From CAZSWS01 sp964610765 (lineage in GTDB: Bacteria > Bacteroidota > Bacteroidia > Bacteroidales > Tannerellaceae): a stretch of 33,034 nucleotides of DNA. The position numbers were made by a program, and so were the translations under genes. Of the stretch, positions 17,298 to 25,867 are shown piece by piece (position 1 is the first letter of the stretch; the number at the start of each line of letters is the position of its first letter). The notes below the pieces were generated by a model that was given only the letters and a program-made list of their open reading frames with translations, did no database searches and was not told the origin of the DNA. The DNA is taken from NCBI GenBank assembly GCA_964610765.1, contig CAZSWS010000025.1, positions 1 to 33,034 of the forward strand, read 5' to 3'.

Positions 17298-19070
17298 ATG
17301 TTGAAAGATATAAGATTATTTATTCTATTCTTTCTATGTGTAAGCCTATCTCCTATATGGGTTATAGGTGCTTCCAAGAGGGGGGCAACAAACAAAATAG
17401 ACTTGTCAATACAAGATAAACGTAAGTTTGATTATTTCTTTTATGAAGCAATTAATCTTAAGAACTCAGGAAAGTTTGATGCAGCATTTGACTTATTCAA
17501 TCACTGTTTATCCATAGACTCGACCAATTCTTCTGTGTTATTTGAGTTATCTTCTTTTTATGCTCAAATGAAAAATGGAGAAAAAGTGTTGGACTTATTG
17601 GGTAAAGCAACGACATACAGCCCGGACAATTTTACTTATCAAACTACTTACGCCTCATTAGCCCTAGCTTTAGGGAAAATAGATGATGCCATTAAAGAAT
17701 ACAATTCACTTCTTACTAAATATCCCGAAAAAACAGAGCTGAATTTTTATTTAGCTCAAGCTTTGGCTCAAAAAGGTGAATATCTTAAAGCTATTGAGTC
17801 TTTCGATGCACTAGAGGGTGCCGTAGGGATGAAAGAAATGATTTCTATGCAGAAATATAATTTGTATTCTGAGCTTAAAGATGAGGAAAAAGCATTTGGT
17901 GAATTAGAAAAGTTAGCTGCTAAATTCCCAGATGAAGCACGCTATCAACTTATGTTAGGAGACTTATACTTATCTAAGAGTAAGGCCAAGAAAGCACTTT
18001 CCTACTATGAGAAAGCGAATCGTATAGATCCGGAAAATCCGAATTATATTGTTTCAATGGCTAATTACTATGAGCAGACAGGCGATAAACAGGCTGCTGA
18101 GCAAGAAATTCAGTTAGCATTGAAAAATGATAAGTTAGATGTTGATATTAAAGTGGCTATACTTTCAAGCTATATTCAACAGTTGCAACAATCACAAAAA
18201 GATTTACAAGGAGTAAATGGCTTGTTTGAAACATTGATGAATCAACACCCTGAAGAAACAAGACTCAAGTTGATGTATGCCGGACTTTTAACACTTCAAG
18301 AAAAGCACGAGGAAGCACGTTTTCAATATCAAGTCGTAACAGAAATGGAACCACAGAATGAATCGGCCTGGCAACAACTTCTAAATCTTTCATTAAAAGA
18401 TGAACGCATGGAGGATGTGGTTGCTATTTGTCTTAAATGCATAGAGTTATTCCCTGAATCTCCTGAGTATTACTTTTATCTAGGCATTGGCTATTTCCAG
18501 TCTAAACAATATCAAGAAGCAATTGATACTTATCAAAAAGGTCTTAAAATTATTCCTCCAGAAAACAAACGTCTTATCTCTGACTTCTATGGTCAAATAG
18601 GTGATATATACTTTCAAATAAATGAAGCAGATACAGCTTTTTATTATTATGATAATGCATTGAAGAATTATGAAAATAATATAGTGGTTCTAAACAACTA
18701 CAGTTATTATCTTACACTTCTGAAGAAAGATTTGCAAAAGGCTGAAAGAATGAGTGGTCTTACTATTAAGCTTGAGCCTGATAATGCCACCTATTTAGAT
18801 ACATATGCCTGGGTTTTCTTCATGCAAGGAAACTATACTTTGGCTCGCATATATATCGAAAGTGCTATGTCGAAAGATACGACTGACAGCCCTGAGCTTA
18901 TAGATCATTACGGTGACATCTTATTTATGCTTGGAGAAACAGAAAAAGCATTCGAGCAATGGAAACTAGCTAAGGAGAAAGGGAAAGAAAGTGAGACCTT
19001 GGATCTGAAAATAAAAGAGAAGAAATATATAGAAGAGTCTTATCCTTATAAAAAGAATGAAGATGAATAA
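17298..19070 (+). CDS. Exported tetratricopeptide-repeat protein
   Basis: A protein of about 590 residues with an N-terminal signal sequence (MLKDIRLFILFF and onward) and TPR repeats over nearly all its length, for example SVLFELSSFYAQMKNGEKVL, ARYQLMLGDLYLSKSKAKKA, PEYYFYLGIGYFQSKQYQEA and ELIDHYGDILFMLGETEKAF. TPR arrays mediate protein contacts; no catalytic domain is seen. The frame has a TTG two codons upstream (17292), but the ATG at 17298 is the more natural start. It overlaps the next gene by 14 bases, so the two are translationally linked. In Bacteroidetes this TPR gene commonly travels with DUF4292 and EnvC-type genes, suggesting an envelope function, which is inference. Confidence 0.88.
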   Translation: MLKDIRLFILFFLCVSLSPIWVIGASKRGATNKIDLSIQDKRKFDYFFYEAINLKNSGKFDAAFDLFNHCLSIDSTNSSVLFELSSFYAQMKNGEKVLDLLGKATTYSPDNFTYQTTYASLALALGKIDDAIKEYNSLLTKYPEKTELNFYLAQALAQKGEYLKAIESFDALEGAVGMKEMISMQKYNLYSELKDEEKAFGELEKLAAKFPDEARYQLMLGDLYLSKSKAKKALSYYEKANRIDPENPNYIVSMANYYEQTGDKQAAEQEIQLALKNDKLDVDIKVAILSSYIQQLQQSQKDLQGVNGLFETLMNQHPEETRLKLMYAGLLTLQEKHEEARFQYQVVTEMEPQNESAWQQLLNLSLKDERMEDVVAICLKCIELFPESPEYYFYLGIGYFQSKQYQEAIDTYQKGLKIIPPENKRLISDFYGQIGDIYFQINEADTAFYYYDNALKNYENNIVVLNNYSYYLTLLKKDLQKAERMSGLTIKLEPDNATYLDTYAWVFFMQGNYTLARIYIESAMSKDTTDSPELIDHYGDILFMLGETEKAFEQWKLAKEKGKESETLDLKIKEKKYIEESYPYKKNEDE

Positions 19071-19908
19071 AAGACAAAGAATATTTAGCTATTCTCTCAC
19101 TTCGCTTGTATTACTGCTTTTTATTTTAAGCGGCTGTAAAACAAGCAAAATAGCTAGCAAGAAAGCAGCTGTTCGAGATATAGATAAAGAAGAGTTTTTT
19201 GATCGATATATTCCCTCTACCATTGATTTTAAATATCTGAATGCACGATTAAATGTTGAAATAGATGTAGAGAAAAAACAGTTTAGTTCACGTGTGAATC
19301 TGAAAATGATTAAAGACGAAGCATTTCAACTATCAGTACAACCTTTTTTAGGGCTAGAAGCCTTCCGTCTTGTTTTTGGCACAGATCAGGTCTTGATAAT
19401 TGATCGTGTCAACAAATATTATTTACTGGAAAACTACCATACGTTGAAAGGCAAGTTGCCGGTAGGTTTTAACTATCACAGCCTACAGTCTTTATTTACC
19501 AATCGCTTGTTTGCTCCAAATAGAGAGCATGTTACGATGAATGATTTAGGTATATTTGATATGAGATTAGGGGAGCAAAAATACATCCTTTCTACCAAAG
19601 ATGCTATGGATATTCAATACCAGTTTTATGTAGATGGAGAAGATAAATTGCTTTCCACACAACTATCTGATGAGTCCGGAAAATATCAGTTCTTTTGGAA
19701 CTATAAAGATTTTAAACCTATTGAACATAGCAAAAAGTTTCCTATGGGAATGAATGCTGATTTTTTAATTAATGGATTAAGTAAAGGGAAATTAAAAATC
19801 AATTACTCTAAATTGGAAACAAACAGCCCCGTAGAAATTGACTTTGAAATCCCTTCTAAATACACACGTGTTTCATATGAAACTATCATGAGATCTCTAA
19901 TAAACTAG
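19057..19908 (+). CDS. DUF4292 outer-membrane-type lipoprotein
   Basis: A 283-residue protein with a lipoprotein signal (hydrophobic stretch then FILSGC, followed by KTSK). The body, with alternating beta strands (KYLNARLNVEIDVEKKQFSS, NLKMIKDEAFQLSVQPFLGLEAF, IIDRVNKYYLLENY), fits DUF4292, a LolA/LolB-like lipoprotein family of Bacteroidetes. A role in moving lipoprotein or lipid at the envelope is suggested by fold resemblance only. Its start lies inside the end of the TPR gene; the ATG at 19063 is an alternative that also keeps the signal. Six bases separate it from the EnvC-type gene. Confidence 0.85.
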   Translation: MKMNKRQRIFSYSLTSLVLLLFILSGCKTSKIASKKAAVRDIDKEEFFDRYIPSTIDFKYLNARLNVEIDVEKKQFSSRVNLKMIKDEAFQLSVQPFLGLEAFRLVFGTDQVLIIDRVNKYYLLENYHTLKGKLPVGFNYHSLQSLFTNRLFAPNREHVTMNDLGIFDMRLGEQKYILSTKDAMDIQYQFYVDGEDKLLSTQLSDESGKYQFFWNYKDFKPIEHSKKFPMGMNADFLINGLSKGKLKINYSKLETNSPVEIDFEIPSKYTRVSYETIMRSLIN

Positions 19909-19914
19909 ATAGTT

Positions 19915-21183
19915 ATGAAGCAGTTTTGGGTTATAATTTTGTTCGTTTGTATTTCAGCTATAGCAACAGCTCAAACAACTCCGCAAATAAAACAGCTTGA
20001 AGTGCAGCGTAAAGCAGCATTGAAAGAAATTGAAATAACAACAAAACTACTTGAAGAGGCTACTAAATCTGCAAAAAACTCATTGAATAGGCTTAATTTA
20101 CTAAGCAGCCAAATACTATCAAGAAAAAAACTTATAAACACTTTAAATCAGGAGGTTGAAGAAATCAACTTACAGATTAAACGGATGAATGACGAGGTAG
20201 CTGTTTTAGAAAAGGAGTTAGGCGGTAAGAAAGAAAAGTATGCACATTCCTTGCGTGGCATATACAAACGTCGTACTGAACAAGATAAGCTATTATTTAT
20301 TCTTTCATCTGATAATTTTGCGCAGTCTTTGCGCAGAATCAGATATATGCGTGAATATTCAGACTGGCAAAAGTTACAGGCTGCAGGAATCTCTCAGAAA
20401 CAAAAAGAGATAAACAAAAAGAAAGAAGAAACAAAACGAGTATTATCTGAAAAGGAGCAACTGCTTTCACAACGTGAAGATGAACACTCCAAGCTGCAAA
20501 AAGAAGAAACAAATCAGAAAAAAGAGACGCAAGAATTAAGTAAAAAACAGAAAAATCTGCAAGCTGATTTAAGGAAAAAGAAAAAACAAGCCGATGACTT
20601 AAATGCTCGGATAGAAAAACTTATTGCTGAAGAGATAGCTCGAGCAGAGGCTGAGGCACGGGCTGCACGTGAAAAAGCCAGAGCTGAAGGGAAAGAGCCT
20701 GAAGTGGTGCGAAAAGCTGAATCTAAAGGCGGATATGCTATGACAAAAGAAGAGCAAAAGCTATCTGCAGACTTCGGAAGTAATAAAGGTAAGCTACCTT
20801 CACCATTAAATCAATCACATACCATTGTCTCTCGATTTGGCAGACAACAACATGCTGAATTAAAAAATGTAGTCGTTTTTAATAATGGTATTGACATTCA
20901 GACAACTCCCGGTGCTGATGCACAGGCTGTGTTTAACGGGGTGGTTACTCGTGTCTTTGTGGTTCCGGGCTTTAATAATGCGGTAATTGTTAGGCATGGA
21001 AACTATTTAACCGTATACAGTAACTTAAGTGAGGTTTACGTAAAGAATGGTGAGAAAGTTACAACTAGGCAGCGATTAGGGAGAGTATTTACAGACGCTG
21101 AAGATGGAAATGCTACCATTTTAAATCTTCAATTATGGAAAGAAACAACCAAGCTAGACCCTGCGCCTTGGCTAGCTCGTTGA
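19915..21183 (+). CDS. EnvC-type murein hydrolase activator (degenerate LytM domain)
   Basis: A 422-residue exported protein: signal peptide (ending near ATAQ), a long lysine/glutamate-rich coiled coil (about 25-260, including an Ala/Arg/Glu-rich stretch near 240-265), then a C-terminal LytM/M23 domain (about 290-422). In active M23 peptidases zinc is held by an H-x3-D motif and an HxH motif. Here the first reads NGIDI (no His) and the second VYSNL (no HxH), so zinc hydrolysis is unlikely. This is the pattern of EnvC, which activates amidases for septal wall splitting rather than cutting peptidoglycan. It is the last gene of the dut-TPR-DUF4292 run. Confidence 0.9.
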   Translation: MKQFWVIILFVCISAIATAQTTPQIKQLEVQRKAALKEIEITTKLLEEATKSAKNSLNRLNLLSSQILSRKKLINTLNQEVEEINLQIKRMNDEVAVLEKELGGKKEKYAHSLRGIYKRRTEQDKLLFILSSDNFAQSLRRIRYMREYSDWQKLQAAGISQKQKEINKKKEETKRVLSEKEQLLSQREDEHSKLQKEETNQKKETQELSKKQKNLQADLRKKKKQADDLNARIEKLIAEEIARAEAEARAAREKARAEGKEPEVVRKAESKGGYAMTKEEQKLSADFGSNKGKLPSPLNQSHTIVSRFGRQQHAELKNVVVFNNGIDIQTTPGADAQAVFNGVVTRVFVVPGFNNAVIVRHGNYLTVYSNLSEVYVKNGEKVTTRQRLGRVFTDAEDGNATILNLQLWKETTKLDPAPWLAR

Positions 21184-21327
21184 TTTCACAGGATGAAAAC
21201 ATCTGATTAAACGAAGAATACCACCTTTTTATGTTTCTTCATGCCTGACTTGCATGATGTTTATAATATTATCTTTATCTTGCTTTTAGATTATTATTGA
21301 TTGGAATAACGATAAATACATATTGAT

Positions 21328-23325
21328 ATGCGAAAAGAAAAAATAAATCTAAACACTGAAATATCGAACGACGAGCTTCCATATTTACAACTCTTATCTC
21401 GCAGTTTTCCTACCGTTGCTGATGCATCAACAGAGATTATCAACTTAGAGGCTATTTTGAATTTGCCCAAAGGGACCGAGCATTTTTTAACCGATATACA
21501 TGGAGAGCATGAAGCCTTTGAACATGTATTGAAAAATGCATCTGGAGCTATAGAACGTAAGGTGAATGAAATATTTGGCAACACACTGCGGCATACTGAG
21601 AAAAAACGTTTCTGCACACTTATTTACTACCCCAAAGAAGTGCTTCGCGAAACAAAAGAACAAGAAGTAAACATGAATGAGTGGTATGTAGTGACGTTAA
21701 ACAGACTAGTCAAAGTTTGCCAAACAGTTTCTTCTAAATATACCCGTTCTAAAGTGCGAAAAGCTCTACCTCAGGAGTTCTCATATATTATCCAAGAGCT
21801 ATTGCATGAATCTTCATCTGAGCCTGATAAAGAGGCCTATATAAATGTAATTATTTCGACCATCATTGATATAAAGCGTGCCGACGAATTTATTATAGCA
21901 ATGTCCAACTTGATTCAGCGACTTGTTATTGACAAGCTACATATCGTAGGAGACATCTTTGATAGGGGACCCGGCGCACATATAATCATGGATATGCTAG
22001 ACTCTTTTCACAACGTAGATATTCAGTGGGGAAATCATGACTTACTATGGATGGGAGCTGCTTCAGGAAACATGTGTTGCATTGCGAATGTCTTACGAAT
22101 GTCTCTTCGATATGCCAACCTGCAAACTTTAGAAGATGGCTATGGCATCAACTTATTACATTTAGCCACTTTTGCTTTAGAGACATACGCAGAAGACCCT
22201 TGCACCTTATTTATGCCTAAACTATCTGTTGCAGATACCCTTTTTAATGATAAGACAATTCGAATGATTGCGCAGATGCATAAAGCAATTACTATCATTC
22301 AGTTCAAGCTGGAGTATGCAGCTATTATGCGGCGCCCCGAGTTTGAAATGTCTAACCGGAACTTATTACATCTTATAGACTATCAGAAAGGGACAATCCT
22401 TATTGAAGGCAAGGAGTATGAGTTGCTTGATAAATTGTTTCCTACGGTTGACCCAAAGAATCCATATGCTCTAACAGAAGAGGAAGAAGAATTGATGACT
22501 CAACTCCAATACTCTTTTATCAGAAGTGAAAAGCTGGATAGACACATGAGGTGCTTATATGCAAAAGGAACTCTCTATACAGTTTGTAATTCAAATCTGC
22601 TTTTTCATGCTTCAGTTCCACTTAATGATGATGGAAGTTTAAAACGTGTTTTGGTTGAAAACAAAGAATACCAGGGTAAAGAGTTACTTGATAAAGTAGA
22701 AAAGCTAGTGCGTAGAGCATATTTTAAAGATAAAATGCTTGATCAGCCCACGTATGCTATGGATTACGTGTGGTACTTATGGTGCGGGAAAGATTCGCCC
22801 GCTTTCGATAAAGACAAAATGACCACTTTCGAGCGATATTTCATCGCAGACAAAACCCTACATAAAGAAGAAAAAGGTATTTATTATACTTTGCGCAATG
22901 AAGAAAGTACTTGTCTTATGTTATTGGACGAATTTGAGGTAAGAGGAAAGCATCGACATATTATCAATGGGCATGTACCGGTTAAAATAAAAAAGGGAGA
23001 GAGTCCTGTAAAAGCAAACGGACGCTTACTAGTGATTGATGGTGGATTCTCCAGAGCCTATCAGCCGGAAACGGGCATAGCCGGCTATACGCTAGTTTAC
23101 AACTCTCATGGCATGCAACTCGTACAGCACGAACCCTTTACGACCTCTCAGCTGGCTATATCCAAGGGGATAGAGATCAAATCAACCAATATGTTAGTTG
23201 AATATGATTGGCAACGTATGATGGTGAAAGATACCGATATAGGGCAGGAGTTGAAAAAGCAAGTAGAAGATCTAAAAAAACTATTGACAGCTTATCGAAA
23301 AGGGCTGATTAAACAACGCCGATAA
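21328..23325 (+). CDS. fbp: Fructose-1,6-bisphosphatase, class III
   Basis: A 665-residue enzyme of gluconeogenesis hydrolysing fructose-1,6-bisphosphate. It belongs to the large class III family (Firmicutes/Bacteroidetes) with a calcineurin-like metallophosphatase core: DIHGE at 56-60, GDIFDRG with Asp209, and GNHD at 235-238 supply the metal ligands; a further His lies in INGHVPV. Length is normal for the class. It is preceded by 144 bases with no strong promoter match or terminator; TATCTTTA (21270-21277) is the nearest sigma-ABfr -7 candidate, with one mismatch. Confidence 0.96.
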   Translation: MRKEKINLNTEISNDELPYLQLLSRSFPTVADASTEIINLEAILNLPKGTEHFLTDIHGEHEAFEHVLKNASGAIERKVNEIFGNTLRHTEKKRFCTLIYYPKEVLRETKEQEVNMNEWYVVTLNRLVKVCQTVSSKYTRSKVRKALPQEFSYIIQELLHESSSEPDKEAYINVIISTIIDIKRADEFIIAMSNLIQRLVIDKLHIVGDIFDRGPGAHIIMDMLDSFHNVDIQWGNHDLLWMGAASGNMCCIANVLRMSLRYANLQTLEDGYGINLLHLATFALETYAEDPCTLFMPKLSVADTLFNDKTIRMIAQMHKAITIIQFKLEYAAIMRRPEFEMSNRNLLHLIDYQKGTILIEGKEYELLDKLFPTVDPKNPYALTEEEEELMTQLQYSFIRSEKLDRHMRCLYAKGTLYTVCNSNLLFHASVPLNDDGSLKRVLVENKEYQGKELLDKVEKLVRRAYFKDKMLDQPTYAMDYVWYLWCGKDSPAFDKDKMTTFERYFIADKTLHKEEKGIYYTLRNEESTCLMLLDEFEVRGKHRHIINGHVPVKIKKGESPVKANGRLLVIDGGFSRAYQPETGIAGYTLVYNSHGMQLVQHEPFTTSQLAISKGIEIKSTNMLVEYDWQRMMVKDTDIGQELKKQVEDLKKLLTAYRKGLIKQRR

Positions 23326-23383
23326 GTTTAAATACAAGTAATTAATCATTTGTTTAAGAATAAATAATAAAAACATAGAAACG

Positions 23384-23698
23384 ATGAAAAAAAGCTTTAT
23401 TGCAATTGCTTTAATTCTTCTTTTTTACTCTTGCTCCTCATATAATACGATGATTAAGGCTAATGATAATGTCAAGCTTGTTAATTTAGGAATGAGCAAA
23501 AAGAAAGTAATATCTATCATGGGGAAAGATACTTATCGCCTTTCGGGGCTAAGCACAAACCCGGATGGATACAGGGTTGAAAAAATCTGGTATCCGGCTA
23601 CTCAGAAAAGCATCTTTTTTTTCACATTTATCAATGACAACTTAGTTGAGTGGCATGAAGAGTTTCTATTTTCAAGATCTGAAATATCTACAGAGTAG
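23384..23698 (+). CDS. Small BamE/SmpA-like lipoprotein
   Basis: A 104-residue protein with a lipoprotein signal (MKKSFIAIALILLFYSC; lipid Cys17). The rest has NLGMSKKKVISIMGKD, the typical first helix and turn of the SmpA/OmlA (BamE-like) fold, followed by strands around EKIWYPATQKSIFFFTFIND. Such proteins are small outer-membrane lipoproteins, and BamE itself helps barrel assembly; the exact role here is unknown. It is 58 bases after fbp and may be read through from it; a strong terminator follows. Confidence 0.72.
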   Translation: MKKSFIAIALILLFYSCSSYNTMIKANDNVKLVNLGMSKKKVISIMGKDTYRLSGLSTNPDGYRVEKIWYPATQKSIFFFTFINDNLVEWHEEFLFSRSEISTE

Positions 23699-23749
23699 CC
23701 TGACATAAAGCACAAAACAAGTGATTTTGTTTTTAAATTTACTTGTTTG

Positions 23750-23804
23750 ACGCAAGAGGATTGTGTATAAATGAATTACATGCATAACCCTCTTGCGTTT
23801 TTTT
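23750..23804 (+). terminator. Intrinsic terminator after the fbp-lipoprotein pair
   Basis: ACGCAAGAGG (23750-23759) pairs with CCTCTTGCGT (23789-23798), and the stem continues inward with one mismatch and one wobble. A T tract runs 23798-23804. Just upstream AAACAAGT and ACTTGTTT also form an 8-bp inverted repeat. Confidence 0.85.
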
Positions 23805-23847
23805 GTAATTATTTATGCAAACTCCTCAGATAGAGAGTGTAATTATT

Positions 23848-23878
23848 TTTGTACTTTAAAAGAAAAAACATACCTTTG
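23848..23878 (+). promoter_or_regulatory. Strong sigma-ABfr promoter of the rplM operon
   Basis: TTTG at 23848-23851 (-33), 19-bp spacer, then TACCTTTG at 23871-23878 (-7). Both elements match the Bacteroidales consensus at the preferred spacing. Transcription should begin near 23885, giving a leader of about 120 bases before the rplM start. Confidence 0.85.
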
Positions 23879-23912
23879 CAAGCCGATTATTATTATTATT
23901 TATAAAAGTTTA

Positions 23913-23974
23913 GTTCTTAGCGCATTGTTGTTTCATGTGTCCGAAATAACAATGAAGAGCAAGAATCGTTTTTT
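23913..23974 (+). promoter_or_regulatory. Structured rplM leader, candidate r-protein autoregulatory RNA
   Basis: Within the predicted leader, CATTGTT-G-TTTC (23923-23934) pairs with GAAA-T-AACAATG (23943-23954), a 12-bp stem including one G-U, with an 8-base loop ATGTGTCC. Below it GC (23920-23921) pairs with GC (23959-23960), and GTTCTT (23913-23918) pairs with AAGAAT (23961-23966), making a rod with a bulge and an asymmetric internal loop. Two bases later comes T6 (23969-23974), so it could also act as an attenuator. The GTG start of rplM is 30 bases further on. Regulation by L13 or S9 is inference. Confidence 0.6.
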
Positions 23975-24003
23975 AGTATTAATTTAAAATTAAGTTTAAA
24001 GCA

Positions 24004-24459
24004 GTGGATACTTTAAGTTACAAGACCATTTCTGCAAACAAAGCAACTGTTAATAAAGAATGGGTTGTAGTGGATGCTACCGGACAAACATTAGGACGCT
24101 TATGTTCTAAAGTTGCCAAATTACTACGTGGCAAGTACAAACCAAACTTTACCCCGCATGTTGATTGTGGTGATAACGTAATTATTATCAATGCAGATAA
24201 AATCGTTCTTACAGGAAGTAAATGGAACGATCGTGTTTATTTGAGATATACCGGATATCCCGGTGGACAGCGTGAGTACACTCCGGCTGATTTGATGGCT
24301 AAAGGAGAAGACCGCTTGTTCAGAAAAGTAGTTAAAGGCATGTTGCCCAAAAATCGCTTAGGTGCTAAAATATTAAAGAATCTGTATGTTTATGCAGGTA
24401 CTGAACATAAGCATGAGGCTCAACAGCCAAAAACAATTGATATTAACTCACTTAAATAA
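24004..24459 (+). CDS. rplM: Ribosomal protein L13 (uL13)
   Basis: A 151-residue L13 of the large subunit. Motifs: WVVVDATGQTLGRLCSKVAK, LLRGKYKPNFTPHVDCGDN, YTGYPGGQRE and the C-terminal LKNLYVYAGTEHKHEAQQPK. The start is GTG (reads MDTLSYKTISANKATV), which agrees with the N-terminus I recall for Bacteroides L13; the first in-frame ATG lies far inside the conserved domain. It is the first gene of the rplM-rpsI-rpsB-tsf cluster, 5 bases before rpsI. Confidence 0.98.
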   Translation: MDTLSYKTISANKATVNKEWVVVDATGQTLGRLCSKVAKLLRGKYKPNFTPHVDCGDNVIIINADKIVLTGSKWNDRVYLRYTGYPGGQREYTPADLMAKGEDRLFRKVVKGMLPKNRLGAKILKNLYVYAGTEHKHEAQQPKTIDINSLK

Positions 24460-24464
24460 TAAAC

Positions 24465-24851
24465 ATGGAAGTAGTAAATGCAATAGGAAGACGTAAAGCA
24501 GCCGTAGCCCGTGTATATGTAAAAGAAGGCAGCGGTAAAATTACAGTCAATGGCAGTGATTTGGAAAACTACTTTTCTTTTCCAATTCTGCAATACATAG
24601 TAAAACAACCATTAGCAAAGCTAAATGTAGAAGCTCAATACGACATTAAGGTTAACCTTTTTGGAGGTGGATTTAAAGGTCAAGCTGAGGCTGCCCGTTT
24701 AGCAATCACACGTGCTCTTATAAAAATTGATCCCGAAAACAAACCTCCTTTAAAAGCAGAAGGATTTGTTACACGCGACCCACGTTCTGTTGAGCGTAAG
24801 AAACCGGGACGTCCAAAAGCAAGAAAGAGATTCCAATTTAGTAAACGTTGA
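24465..24851 (+). CDS. rpsI: Ribosomal protein S9 (uS9)
   Basis: A 128-residue S9 of the small subunit. The family signature GGGFKGQAEAARLAITRAL is in the middle, and the basic C-terminal tail ends RKRFQFSKR, whose last residues reach the P-site tRNA. Paired with rplM as in almost all bacteria and probably translationally coupled, with a 5-base gap. Confidence 0.98.
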   Translation: MEVVNAIGRRKAAVARVYVKEGSGKITVNGSDLENYFSFPILQYIVKQPLAKLNVEAQYDIKVNLFGGGFKGQAEAARLAITRALIKIDPENKPPLKAEGFVTRDPRSVERKKPGRPKARKRFQFSKR

Positions 24852-24990
24852 TCTTATTTGTGAGTTTCTTGCAGATAGAAAAAGAGCGTTTAGTATCTAA
24901 ATCGACTGGATTTCTTTTGCATGAAGAAGTGTAGAAGAACTACCGGATGATTGATAATTAAAGAAAGTAAACGAATTTAATAAAGAAAAA

Positions 24991-25842
24991 ATGTCAAGAG
25001 TAAATTTTGAACAATTATTAGAAGCAGGTGTTCACTTCGGGCACTTAAAAAGAAAGTGGAACCCCGCTATGGCTCCTTATATATTTATGGAGCGCAATGG
25101 TATTCATATCATTGATTTACACAAAACAGTTGCGAAAATAGACGAAGCAGCAGAAGCCATGAAAAAAATGGCTCGCTCAGGAAAGAAAATCCTTTTCGTC
25201 GCTACTAAAAAACAAGCTAAACAAATAATCGCAGATAAGGCTTCTTCTGTAAACATGCCTTATGTGGTAGAGCGTTGGCCGGGAGGTATGTTAACAAACT
25301 TCCCAACCATTCGTAAAGCCGTAAAAAAGATGTCATCTATTGACAAGATGACTAAAGACGGTACTTTTGATAACCTCTCAAAAAGAGAAAAACTACAAGT
25401 CACTCGTCAACGAGCTAAACTAGAGAAGAACTTAGGTTCTATTGCTGATTTAACTCGCTTGCCGGCGGCTCTTTTCGTTGTAGACGTAATGAAAGAGCAT
25501 ATTGCAGTACGTGAAGCTAATCGCTTAGGTATTCCGGTGTTTGGTCTTGTAGATACCAACTCAGATCCTTCTAATATTGACTTTATCATTCCTGCAAATG
25601 ATGACGCTACCAAATCAGTTAATGTGATTTTAGATGCTTTATGCGAAGCTATCAATGAAGGCTTGCAAGAACGTAAAGTAGAGAAAATCGATTCTGAAGG
25701 CGAAGAAGATGCTCCAAAAAGAGAGCGCAAGTCAAAAGCTAAAGTTAAAAAAGATGTAGTTTCTTCTGAAGAAGAAGTTGAAGAAGAAAACACTGTTGAA
25801 GCTGACGCAGTTGAAGAAGAAGATACCGAAAAAGAAGATTAA
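24991..25842 (+). CDS. rpsB: Ribosomal protein S2 (uS2) with acidic C-terminal tail
   Basis: A 283-residue S2. The core (1 to about 227) has LLEAGVHFGHLKRKWNPAM, FVATKKQA, RWPGGMLTNF and the LVDTNSDPSNIDFIIPANDDA signature. Residues from about 228 onward form a charged, low-complexity tail (EEDAPKRERKSKAKVKKD, then runs of E and D), making it longer than E. coli S2 (about 240). A similar tail occurs in other Bacteroidetes S2 proteins as I recall. The 139 bases before it contain TTCTTTTG (24912-24919) with TTTA 19 bp upstream, a weak internal promoter candidate. Confidence 0.97.
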   Translation: MSRVNFEQLLEAGVHFGHLKRKWNPAMAPYIFMERNGIHIIDLHKTVAKIDEAAEAMKKMARSGKKILFVATKKQAKQIIADKASSVNMPYVVERWPGGMLTNFPTIRKAVKKMSSIDKMTKDGTFDNLSKREKLQVTRQRAKLEKNLGSIADLTRLPAALFVVDVMKEHIAVREANRLGIPVFGLVDTNSDPSNIDFIIPANDDATKSVNVILDALCEAINEGLQERKVEKIDSEGEEDAPKRERKSKAKVKKDVVSSEEEVEEENTVEADAVEEEDTEKED

Positions 25843-25867
25843 TTTAATTTAAAGACAAAACAAGAAT

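Noticed and set aside
23793..23987. 64-codon frame across the rplM promoter and leader
   Set aside because: It overlaps a terminator, a strong promoter and a structured leader and has no recognisable protein features.
25407..25793. 128-codon antisense frame within rpsB, rich in Ser and Thr
   Set aside because: It is the mirror of the acidic, low-complexity tail and core of S2; no independent coding evidence.
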